A stretch of 64,000 nt of DNA, from contig NC_058150.1 in NCBI RefSeq assembly GCF_011075055.1, positions 9,028,330 to 9,092,329 of the forward strand, read 5' to 3'. The notes under the pieces were generated by a model. It ran no database searches. It was not told the origin of the DNA and saw nothing but the letters and a program-made list of their open reading frames with translations. A program made the position numbers and the translations under genes. This DNA is from Mangifera indica. Taxonomy: Eukaryota; Streptophyta; Magnoliopsida; Sapindales; Anacardiaceae. Every line of letters begins with the position of its first letter. The first letter of the stretch is position 1. This document shows, piece after piece, positions 47,290 through 59,604 of this stretch.

Positions 47290-48930
47290 GATTTAGAGAT
47301 GGGAAAGGGGTCCGGTGGCCCAGCTTGAGGCATGGCTTGATCCTTTTTTTTTTTTTGGCCCAACTTTAGTGGACACGACCACTATTATAGCGAGTCGAGT
47401 CATGTCATGAGCTTGGACTTCAGATCCACGGACAACTCGACTTAATACAACACAACACGACACTGTAGCCATTATTTTAAAAAAAAAGTTAAAAGGTTTT
47501 ATAGGTGTAGAACGACTTTTGCATCCACAAAAGTTGTTTGGTCAGGTCAATAACTTTTTTTTTTTTAAATTTGTTTTCATACTTTTTCTATATAAACCCT
47601 TCTCCCTTTCCCAAAATTCATATACTAATTCTCTTAATCTTTCATTCTTTCAATCTCACATTTTCTCTTAGTATCTCATTTCGCAATCATCTTTTCTATG
47701 TCTTTAATTTTTTTTTCATTTTAGTTTTGTCAATCAGTTATTATTTTTCATTCATCAAAATATTATAAATAGATCCAAGCTCAAATGAGTTCAATTCATT
47801 TGAATACTATAACATTGATGATATTTTGTTTATGCATGTGGAACAAGAGCACCAACAGGAGAAAGTAGGACAACCATTGGCTCGACAAGGAAAAAAAGGA
47901 AGCAAAAATCTATGGTGTAAGATCACTTTGATCAAATACAAAAAATTATCAAAAAAAGAGAAATTCAACGAGTAATGTGAAAACATGGTGGTTTATGTTT
48001 GACATGTGTCAGTTCAAGTGGCACCAGTCATCTTCGTCAACATATTATAGATTATTGTAAAAAAAAATCACACAAGATGAGAGGGTAACAAGTTACCTTC
48101 ACCAAATCACAATTTGTTGGCATTAGCACCAGTGTAGCAAGAGGTCTAAGCAATTCCAGGCTCATTGGAAAAATGTCTAATTTCATCTACGATTAAACTA
48201 AAATGTGAGACTACATAACCATGTATGTTGTCACTTCTGATCAACCTTTTTTTTAGCGTTGAAGATAAAATTTTAAAAGAATTCCTAAGTTTTTCCTTAG
48301 AGCAAACATCATTATAAATTATAACTAATAAAATTAAAAATTATAAGAGAGTTTAATGATTTTAATAGTGTTATTCAATAACTTTAGATTTATAAACTAC
48401 CACAAATCAAGACATATAATACCTATGCACAACTATCAATTACATAGATTCTAATTGGCAATTGTGCAAAAAGTTAATTTCATTTAGGTCATTAGAATAT
48501 TCACATAGTGGTGTTACAAGTTAAAAGTAGATGTTAGAACTAGATGGAATTCAACATACCTCATGTTGAAAACATGCAAAGGGTATGAAATAGTTATAAC
48601 ACATTTCTTCACTACCTAACTAAAATATTTAGAAAATCCTTTTTTTTCTTTTACAAAAAATGATAAAGAGATTGTCATGACTCTAATAAACATGTTAAAG
48701 CCTTTAAAGATAGCCACTGACATATGCTCAGGTGTGTAATATCCACTTACATGTTTAATTTTATAAAATATGTTAGAAATTAGTGATGTTTTTAAAGAAT
48801 ATAGGTATCATATTACTTTCCAAAATATGTCTTGAAAAATGGAAGAGAAATTTAAAAATATATTAGAATGAAGTTCTTTTACTTTATGATGTTGCCATTA
48901 TTTTAGATTCTAAAGGTATAAGACACATGC
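47290..48930 (+). pseudogene. hAT transposase relic with BED zinc finger
   Basis: After a GGCCCA-rich non-coding start (about 47300-47470), a frame from 47785 reads MSSIHLN or, shifted, EYYNIDDILF, then EQEHQQEKVGQPLARQGKK. Next is a BED-type zinc finger (CLTC at 47996-48007, then SSSGTSHLRQHIIDYC, about 48060). Further on is VRTRWNSTYLMLKTCKGYE (48533-48590), the most conserved hAT core motif, and MKVLKPLKIATDICSG (about 48690) before the frame decays. The C-terminal dimerisation part is missing here; LTR-like sequence follows at about 48920. Stops and frameshifts make it inactive. Confidence 0.75.
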
Positions 48931-49330
48931 CCGTGTGCATGACACTCAGATTTCATATTGAGTTCTCTTATAATACAATGACTGTTAGACGTCATTGATC
49001 ATTGAGTGATCAACTAGGGTATGAAATTTGCTCATGTATGTTGTATGCATTACTATGTATAAGGTGAATTTGGAAAGGGCACACACTCATGTCTACAAAC
49101 ACACATGTTAGTGTGTAGTAGAAATTATTTGCATAAGAAAAGCCATAGTGAATGAAGATCATATATGATACAAAAGGTTAACATGCTTGTATTCCAGAAG
49201 CAACACACCCATGTGTATAGCACAGTAAAGACACGTCCTTAAGGGGATCATTATGTCTCATGCACAAGGAAAGACATATACTCGTGTAACCAAGCATGAA
49301 CGCTCGTGTAGAAAATGGGAATTAGGCTAG
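48920..49330. repeat. LTR-like sequence with ACAC..GTGTG palindromes
   Basis: Words such as GACACATGCCCGTGTGC, CACACATGTTAGTGTGTAG and ACACCCATGTGTATAGCAC recur through this stretch. They match the style of 3000-3850. It truncates the hAT relic at its left edge. No LTR partner or boundary was found. Confidence 0.4.
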
Positions 49331-50022
49331 GGTTTAAGGGTCATCCCAAGAGATAGTATAGGAATTTTGGGTATGCAATAGTAACCAATGTGACCAAGAG
49401 ATGAGATTCTATTAGGGCACAGGTTAAGATTAAGGTGAAAGCTAAGACAAGTCTAATATGATCCGAGACTCGAGATGCATGCACGTGATCATCTTAGGGT
49501 TGTTACGATCAGAGGGGTGGGCATTATGAGTACAAACTCCTTACAACACCTGCAATGGGACACTGTACTTACAGTTGAGTATTAGCTTATAGTAGAGCCC
49601 AATTATAGTGATGTTCAATATTCCAATAGTGGTGTAGGTGAGTGGATTGCATAATGAGTGCTCACATGGCCAAGATGTCAATTCCTTGTATTCGAACTAG
49701 TTTGATTGGCCTAGTCTACAACTATAGGATATAACTTCTACATGATAATGTTTTAACATAGAGATGTTATGGTCACCCTAGTAAGGATTTGGTCATGTTT
49801 TAAATTAGTAATATGTGTGTATGTGAGTGTATAAACAAAAATAACAATTAATGTGCAAATCGCATATGAAATTAAAACACTTGCTCATGGTCCAAATTAT
49901 ATTGCATGAAGATTTAAAGCTTTTTATGTAAGTAATGGATATAAGTTTTGAACAAAAAAATATGAAAGAGGCATAAATACTTAAAATACCTGAGTTATTG
50001 TAACATTTTTTATCTAATAACT
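49331..50022. other. Unassigned sequence
   Basis: No coding signal. It may continue the LTR-like sequence to the left (GGGTTTAAGGGTCATCCC onward). Confidence 0.25.
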
Positions 50023-50300
50023 AGGGCTGGATCTGAGCTGAGCTTGGCTCAGCTCGAGCTCAAGCTGGCTCGGTAAATATATATTTTTAAATTTTTTATA
50101 CAAAATGACGTCGTTTTGATTAATATATATTAAAAACGATATTGTTTTGATAACGAAAAACAAGCTGAGCCGAGTCGAGCTGAACGTGAGCCCAAAACAA
50201 GCTGGCCTTAGCTGAGCTCAAGTCGAGCTCGAATCGAACTCGAGCCGCCCATATATGAATCGAGCTGAGCTCAGTTCGACTCGAATCTAACCCTACCAAT
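50023..50300. mobile_element. Small inverted-repeat element (MITE-like)
   Basis: It begins AGGGCTGGATCTGAGCTGAG and ends with words that read inversely (GAGCTCAGTTCGACTCGAAT then CTAACCCT). GCTCGAGCTC-type words fill both arms around a central AT-rich part with ACGTCGTTTTGAT. About 280 bp, non-coding. Related words occur inside 44730-45970. Confidence 0.55.
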
Positions 50301-50375
50301 AACTCAATCTATTATCAAGATATTGTTCACTTTAGATATACAGTCTATCATCAAGATATTGTTCACTTTAGATAT
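50301..50375. repeat. 36-bp tandem duplication
   Basis: ATCAAGATATTGTTCACTTT followed by AGATAT.CAGTCTAT occurs twice in direct succession (about 50313 and 50349), differing at one or two bases. Confidence 0.85.
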
Positions 50376-50882
50376 GCAGTCTATCATGGTTTTGTTTCTA
50401 AGCTTTGCAACCCAAAACGTGTCTTGAAAACTTAAGGAGCTCACAAGATATTTAACTAGTCATATGTTAGCATCCTTAAATGATGTGAGATGCACACATA
50501 TGTCCACCATTTCTCTTGTGCTTTGCTAAGGTGGGATTTGTCCCAGAGTGTCATATTCACCCATTTTATAGGACTCAATATCCTCACTAACATTTGCCCT
50601 ATCATTGGTCAAAAGGACATATATAGTGGTTTTAATACCATTTGTAATATCTTTGGTCTAATAGCTTGACCTACTATCAAAACATTGTCCACTTTGAACA
50701 CACAATCTATCATGGTTTTGTTTTCGGGTTCTGCAATCCAAAATGTATTTTGACAGTTTAAAGAGCTCATAAAGCATTTAATCAATCATATCTTAGCATC
50801 CTCAAACAACATGGGATGCATATACATGTCTAACATCTCTCCTGTGTTTTATTGATATGAGATTTGTCTAAGGGTGTTACAA
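50335..50882. repeat. Direct repeat pair, period about 325 bp
   Basis: Copy 1 (about 50350-50565) and copy 2 (about 50675-50882) share TCTATCATGGTTTTGTTT, GAGCTCA.AA, TTAGCATCCT.AAA and GGGATTTGTC-like words in the same order, with many substitutions. Copy 2 ends AGGGTGTTAC just before the CACTA relic. Non-coding. Confidence 0.7.
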
Positions 50883-50884
50883 TT

Positions 50885-52980
50885 ATGTTGGTTGCAAAAA
50901 GTCAAAGTTATGCAAGCATTAGTGATTCAAGACCAATGTTAGGAGATGTTGCATACTATGGTGCATTGACTGATATTATTGAGCTAAACTATTATGATGA
51001 ATTTAAGATTACTTTATTTAGATGACATTGGGTTTATTTGACTTATGATAGAAGAAACATACATGATACCTTAGGATTTACATAGATTAGTTTTTCTCAT
51101 TTAATGCACACTAGCGATCATATACGTGATGAACCTTTTGTGTTTGCATCTCAAGCTCAACATGTATGTTCTTTTTCCAATAAAGCCTATAAATACTTTT
51201 GATTTAGGAGAGAACTCATTTGATGGAAATATCAATGTGAATATGGTTGATGAATTTTTTGTTGTTGGTGATTTAGACAATCATATTAAGAGAGAAAATG
51301 ATAATTTTGATTTGGTAAATAATGACGTTGAAGATTTTTATTGATATGCTTGAAGACCAAGTTATACAAGATGATGATTCGATTGGTGTTACTTGAGGTG
51401 AAACTCCAATTAATGACGAAAGTGGATGCAAATAACATTAATTCTATCTATTTAATTGTTTATTTTTCTTCGAATTAAAAGTCGTGATGTATTTGATGGA
51501 TTTTATACACACACACATATTCCCATATTAATTATTGAATAACACAATTTTTTTTGCTTTAAGTTATTTTATATATATTTATTTTAGAGTAACTAGTATT
51601 GCAATTATTTTTTTTCTTTGAAGAGTTTATTATAAGTAAAAATGACAAAAACAAAGGGTTTGCACAAAGTTATTGTTGGTGTTCAATCACAAGAACAAAT
51701 GCTATTAATAAAACATTCTCCAATAAATCATCAAAACTTATCACAAAGTCAAGTGCTCTCTACTAAACCTAGTATTGCATATAAGAGTAGTCTTGATAGT
51801 GTATAATAGACTCCAACAAACACACCAAAATATTCTATCATTTTAGATTCACTTACATTAATTTAGTCTTATTAACAATTAATATGATCATAATTCGTGC
51901 ATATTTTGGTTATTTTTAAAGATTCTTCCCAACCAAAAAGAATGCAAGGTTTTACTTTGCTAGTTGATGTTTGAAACCTTTCTGACGGGGAAGAAATTCT
52001 CGTGCAATTTAATAATTCAGGACAAAGAATTAATAAAGAAGCTTGTGTGCTTGCTAGCTTTTTAGGAACTGTGGCAAGCAATCTTAAATTAATCCCACTT
52101 CATATTCCAGATCGAAGGAAATATCTAAGGACAGAGAAAGAAAAATTGATTGCACTTATTAAGATGAAAACAATCTTCTTCCAAAACAAATAATCTTATT
52201 ATTTGTTATGGTCATTATATTTGAATATATTAAGTTATGATATGTCAAATAAATTGATAAAATTATGATATGTCAAATATATGCCAAATGAATTGATAAA
52301 GTGTATCTTTTTAATCATGTTTTACTAGGTTGAGAATAGAGAAGTTCCCTCTAGAGCAAAAATATTTACAGTAACACAAAACAGACATAAGGAGGAAAAA
52401 CCAATTGATTATAAGTCCACTCAAAGACTTGTGAATTTACTCATTTTTCTTTGTAAGGTTCAACAATGTTGTTGCATTTGTATTGTTACTTTCACTTACA
52501 TTATAGTATAATGAATTATTGTTACTTGTAAAAATAATTATTAAGCTTTTTAAGAAGGAAAAAGAAATATCAAGTTATAAAGGGCATTATTTAATTTTTA
52601 TCCTTTCTTTAAGACTAATAAACTTGGTTTAAATGATATATTGCTCATCTATTTTGAGCTCAGGAGATGATCCCAAAAAAGTTGAACAAATTAACTTCCA
52701 AATTCCATTGAGCAAACTAATAGAAACAATGCTTGGGAAGGTAATGTATATTCACAAGTGATGGGACCAAAGATATATGGTCGGGTGTGTGGTTTAGGAT
52801 TAGGTCCTACTCTTGCAAAGTATGTAAGGTTCATCATCTCATCACTTAAGAACTTCAGAGAATGGTATATCATCTAATGAGAAAATACACCAATTGAAAA
52901 AAGAACCAAAACAAATGGAAGAACACCATGCAAATGAAATCAAACCTATAAAAGTTTGTTTCAAACTATTGAGGGTAATT
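50885..52980 (+). pseudogene. CACTA (En/Spm-like) transposon coding relic
   Basis: Three blocks in order. 50885-51200 holds the DUF4216 region of the TNP2-type transposase: PMLGDVAYYGALTDIIELNY, then DEPFVFASQAQHV near 51135, with two stops between. 51960-52190 is a frame with GQRINKEACVLASFLGTVAS and PLHIPDRRKYLRTEKEKLIA, the conserved core of the second CACTA protein (Transposase_24-like). 52700-52860 reads QVMGPKIYGRVCGLGLGPTL, the end motif of the same protein. Both families are known from plant CACTA elements. No terminal CACTA ends were found, and the frames are broken. Confidence 0.75.
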
Positions 52981-53640
52981 GAGTAATTTTACATGAAAGC
53001 GTAACTTAAACTTTTAGGTAAATTACAAGGGTGTTTTGGTCATTGCAAGGAATAGATTTTTTTCTTCACCTAGCCCTTAATATAAAAGCTCTGCTGACCC
53101 AATTAATGCTTACTCTATTTCACTTTTACTAAATCTTGGAATCTCTCTAATTCTTAAGTTTGAAGTTCTCTAGATGCTCTATTAGCTAAGGTTTCATGTT
53201 ACTTTTTAGTGTTTGGTTAATTAACTCTTTTTGGTGAGAAGTCTAGTTTCTTTGGCTTTGTATTTCACCATCGTTTGTTTATGCATTGTAAGTCATTCAA
53301 TTAAAGAGTTATGGTATTGTATTTGTATTTGTATTTCAATGCTTTCATTAATGGATTTGACTAAAAAAACACCTCTGTCTTAGATGTAGGATTTCTTTAT
53401 GAAATATGAACCAATTAATTTCTTATGTTCTTTGATTTTTGCTTTATATTCTATTTTTAATTGTATTTGGTGAATCTAGCCCTAATATTTCAACCAAAAA
53501 ACATTAAAGGTTCAACTTTCTATGGTTATCATCTTTCCACATCATAGTTTTTGAAACTAATGTGGCTTCTAACAAATAGGTAATATGTCTAGAAGATTTT
53601 ATATACTTTCAATCAAAAAATTATTGAATAACATATATGT
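52981..53640. other. Unassigned sequence
   Basis: No gene or repeat identified. Confidence 0.25.
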
Positions 53641-53669
53641 GTATGTGCGTGTTATATATATATATATAT

Positions 53670-53832
53670 ATCAATACTATGTGTATGCACTTTTGATACA
53701 TAAATGTATATACACTTATACATGTCAACATATGATTGGGTGTTTTTTTATTTTTAATTCAAAATTACTCAATCACATGATAACCCATATAAGTGTCTAC
53801 ATATTTGTGTCTCCAAAGTAGGTACAAATAGT
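53670..53832. mobile_element. Palindromic MITE, copy 4
   Basis: ACTATGTGTATGCACTTTTG on the left and an inverted GTACAAATAGT-type right end flank the same core as the other copies (ATTGGGTG, AATTCAAAATTACTCAATCACA). An AT run (53650-53670) adjoins the left end, as at copy 1. Confidence 0.55.
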
Positions 53833-53854
53833 TTTTTTTTTTTTTGTGTGTGTA

Positions 53855-54626
53855 GGCCAAAGGATTATTTCAACCCCAAGCTTAGTTGTATTTTCAAAGC
53901 CACACTTGTGGGTTTGAAAAACTCAAAGTCTCATCCATTGACTAATTAAGGTTAAAAATTTTTGTTAGAAGTAGGAATAAAATTATCATTTTACTAATAA
54001 TATTAAAAAAATAATAAAATTTATTATATTTTCTCTCCTAAATTTTTAAAACTAATATTTCACTTCTCTTAAAGTTTTTTAATGTTGAAAAGTCACATTC
54101 CCCTTCCCCCTCCCCCAAAAACCTGAGAATTTTTTTTCCCCACAGACAACTATCTCCAACAATTTGGAAAGGATAACGATGAAGTCTCTTTGTCAATGAA
54201 GAGATTTGGGCATTGGATCTCTTTGTCTTCGTCTTCATCATCAAATCTCTTCATCTTCAACGAAGAGATCCATTACAGATTTCTTTTTGTGCATTGACCA
54301 ATAGTTTAGGGTAAAGAGAGGAGGTCATTGGTGTCAGAGACGGTGGTCGGGGAGATGAAGAAAAAATTTAGGGGGGAGGAGAATGTGATTTTTTAAAATT
54401 AGAAAACTTTAGGTAGGGGTAAAGTTGTTAGTTTTTTAAGTGTAAAGGAGAAATATAATGAATTTTATATTTTTTTAATATCATTAGTAAAATGATGAGT
54501 TTATCCCTGCTTCTAACAGAGAATTTTAAGGATAATTATGTCATGGGTGAGACTTTGAGTTTTTCAAATTCTGTAGATGTGACTTTGAAAATGCACCTAA
54601 ACTTGGGTGGGATGTAGTCCTTTGGC
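53855..54626. mobile_element. Non-autonomous Mutator-like element
   Basis: The left end GGCCAAAGGATTATTTCAAC and the inverted right end GCCAAAGGACTACATCCCAC align for about 90 bp, including AAAAACTCAAAGTCTCA on both sides. Length 772 bp, like the 710-bp copy at 10067. Flanks are GTGTGTGTA and ATATATATA, so a target duplication cannot be shown (it would lie in a microsatellite). The centre has GAAGAGAT repeats but no convincing protein. Confidence 0.65.
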
Positions 54627-55126
54627 ATATATATATAGTGATAGTTATGCAATTGAAGTAGCACTAATCCATCAACATGTGGAAGTGTGCAATTTTTGGT
54701 GTTCTCATAAGGATTGTTTAATTTTTTCATATAATGATTCAATTAAACATATAAAAGTAATAAAGGTAATATATTTATAAATTAATGCAGGTCAAAAAAG
54801 ATGATTATGAATTGGTTTATTTTAATTTTTTTTAATCTCCACATATAGTTTTCTCTTCTCTTTTTTTTTTTTTTTCAGGTTAAATAGTATGAAATAATTG
54901 ACCATTCATAGCTAGATTTTATCAATTATTAGAATTTAGTTGGCTTGACAATTATATATTCCGGAGGAACTTGAAATCTCACGTATGTTTTTTGACATTT
55001 AGAAATTTATTGTTATGTGTATGTGTGTTTTACAACTCTAACCATAATTAAAAATGATATAAAAAATTATTATTAACAAAAAATAATGACATATGCAAGT
55101 GCTAGTATAAATTATGATAGAATGCT

Positions 55127-56560
<1,434 letters not shown>

Positions 56561-56562
56561 AT

Positions 56563-56568
56563 TTTATT
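56563..56568 (-). terminator. Candidate polyadenylation signal of the defensin-like gene
   Basis: AATAAA on the minus strand, about 55 bases past the stop codon. Confidence 0.45.
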
Positions 56569-56623
56569 AGTCTAATGAAATTGTAAGGTAAAAATAGATC
56601 TCGATCGCAAATAGCCTTCTAAA

Positions 56624-57229
<606 letters not shown>

Positions 57230-57322
57230 TATTATTTTTTATTTCAACGAGCTTTGAAAAAAATTGAAATGGCGATTTAAAAATTGTGTTTTTGTGTATC
57301 TTGAATAAACTTGATGTACCCA

Positions 57323-57330
57323 TTATATAG
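57323..57330 (-). promoter_or_regulatory. TATA box of the defensin-like gene
   Basis: CTATATAA on the minus strand, about 95 bases upstream of the start codon, which leaves room for a leader near 65 bases. No transcript start is known. Confidence 0.6.
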
Positions 57331-57379
57331 GCATGGTAATACATAATAAAGCTTAGGAAAGGATTCCAAAACATAAATA

Positions 57380-57976
57380 CAACTTTTTATGTAGCTCTTG
57401 TAATTAGACAATTATAGATCTTTTCCTTTAATAATCTGCAACACTACTATAAATACAACTTGTATTTCAATGAAAAAATATGCAAAAGTTATTTCACAAT
57501 ATCTTTCTTTCCTATCTTGTTTACCGAAAAGATACCAAATAATAAAAACAATTTTTGTGAACAATATTTATAACTCCTACTAGCTAGAAATTAATATTAA
57601 AAATAATTTAAAATATAAGTAAACCATGTATAAATTAAATTAAGTCATTCAAAAGAATTATAGGGAAGTCAGATTTCTATATAAAAAAAATTAATTGAAA
57701 TTTCAAGGGAAAACAATTGATTTTCACCCAAGGTTCACATTAATGAGACTTTCCGACTCTCTAAGTTTGAAAATACAATTTACGCACCCATTGTCCAATT
57801 CTGCTAATGAAATGAGTTACCATCTTTACTAAAGTTGAATAAGGTTTTCCTTCCAAAACTCTGAAAATTTTTTCCACCTCTGATTAATAAAATGCGGTCA
57901 TGAGCCAACGTTACACTTATCAAGATATTATTTTCCCAACCTAGGGTTGCGCAAAATTTTGATTGTGCCAATTAGG
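57380..57976. other. Unassigned upstream DNA
   Basis: No gene. Sequence near 57720-57780 (TTTTCACCCAAGGTTCACATT) resembles a Mutator-like end, but no matching opposite end was found. Confidence 0.25.
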
Positions 57977-58262
57977 CAAAAAGCCACTAAAACTTATGGG
58001 AAGTTAAAATATTAATAATATATAATGACATTTATTATAATTGACTTTATAGGAATATTTTATGGTATTTTTGTTGGACATTTACATTTAAAGCCACTAA
58101 AACTAATGGGAAGTTACTCAGTTAAAAACTTATGGTGACATTTATTATAATTGATATTAAAAATATATTTAAAGATATATTTCTTAAGGAATTAACAATA
58201 AAAGCCACTAAAAATTATGGAAAGTCAAAAGTACTTAAAATTTATTGTGACATTCATAATAA
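57977..58262. repeat. Three degenerate tandem units of about 111 bp
   Basis: AAGCCACTAAAA starts units at about 57979, 58090 and 58201. Each continues with ATGG.AAGT and then TGACATTTATTATAATTG (last unit: TGACATTCATAATAATTG). Non-coding. Confidence 0.75.
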
Positions 58263-58439
58263 TTGCTGCAGTAGGAAATTTTAATGGTGATATATATATA
58301 TATGTCTTTACTATACCAAACAATTTGTGTTTTTGAATTATGTTTGTATTGTTTTAGTTTAGATTTCAGGTTAGAGACTCTGAACCAACATAAACTATGT
58401 TCGTATTGATCTATCACAACTCGAAATTAATTGAGATCA

Positions 58440-58935
58440 TTTAATGATTCAACTCTTATAAGTGTTTTTAATGTTTTAATTTTTTCACGAAATTACTAAT
58501 ACGCACAACATAACATTTAGTTTTGTTTACAAATAATTAAAAAAATTTACATACCAAAACCTTTAAAAAACAAAAGGTCAATAATCTTATAAATCAAATC
58601 TTATTCTCACTACTAGAAAAAAAAATTTATAGACAAAAATAAAAAATAATCAAAGTAATTATAGTCATATGAAGATACAACTATATACAATATGTAAGGA
58701 GTTTAACTATTGTTGATACTTGTTCTTCAACATTTCTTTATTTTGCCCCAAACAAATTTTACTATAATTAACATTTCTTTGAATATTCAGTTTAGCTAAG
58801 GTTAGTTTAGGTTACCTTCATGCCAACTCTAACCCAATTCGATTTAGTTTTAAGTTATTTCAAGTTGACATGAATTAAATTTCGTGTAAAAAAAAACTCA
58901 ATCATAACTCGAATTTTTGTGTTGTGTGGTGTTGA
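58440..58935. repeat. Dispersed repeat, copy B
   Basis: Partner of 31245-31870 (see there). Its CACTACTAGAAAA at 58608 corresponds to CACTATAGAATAA in copy A and is therefore not a CACTA terminus. Confidence 0.55.
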
Positions 58936-59540
58936 ATTAATGGATTGCTGGCCAAGTAGACAAATATCACAAGGGTTTAAATCCTTATCTTTGGCAAAGA
59001 GATTAAGGGACTTCTTCGTCAATACATGCACCCCTGTCTTACCAACCAGTCTTTTATGTCACATGTTTGGCGAAACATCATGTTCAACTATGTTAAGTTC
59101 ATCATTTAACTCATCATCAAGAACCATTAATTAGGTCTTGTATAATCTATGTGAGCCTTGTCTTTAGCCAATACTATAGAACCTTTTGTGAGCTTCCATT
59201 TTCGATCACTAATCATGCTATGATAGCCTTCTACATCCAAGGGATAAGCATGTATAATTCAGATGCAAACCTAGTACATGATGCAAATTTTTTAGAGTTA
59301 ATGTGTAACCCAGCTCACTCTGCACACATACCTTTTTAAATCCCATTATATTTGTATAATCGGTATCATTTATCTTTACTATATCAATTTTTCCTAGTTT
59401 GTACATAGAAATAATATCTCTCCTTGGTGTTATGCTGTAACAAGCTCCTGAGTCAACAATCCACTCTAAATTAGCATCAATTTCAACAAGAAGATTACAA
59501 TCTTCCTTAAAAGAAATTTCTACACTTCTTCATATACATT
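58920..59540 (-). pseudogene. Ty1/copia protease to pre-integrase relic
   Basis: On the minus strand: a protease-like WIVDSGACYSITPRRDIISM (about 59465-59410), where DSG is the catalytic triad; a frame 59406-59218 with NDTDYTNIMGFKKVCVQ and TLTLKNLHHVLGLHLNYTCL, the conserved stretch before the integrase; then HKRLVGKTGVHVLTKKSLNP (about 59060-59000) and CDICQLAG, the zinc motif of the pre-integrase domain. It is frame-broken and ends at about 58920, where the dispersed repeat lies; the gypsy LTR starts 65 bp beyond its other end. Confidence 0.7.
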
Positions 59541-59604
59541 AGATATAGTAATAGTTGTATCTTGTTCATCTACCTTTTTCTTAATCTTTTGTTCTCTTTT
59601 GAAA

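Noticed and set aside
47538..47768. 76-codon Phe/Ser-rich frame resembling a membrane peptide
   Set aside because: It is a T-rich leader-like stretch before the hAT coding relic; composition explains the hydrophobicity.
58608..58622. CACTACTAGAAAAAA looked like a CACTA transposon terminus
   Set aside because: The same place in the related repeat at 31245-31870 reads CACTATAGAATAA in the middle of the repeat, and no inverted partner or 3-bp duplication is found.
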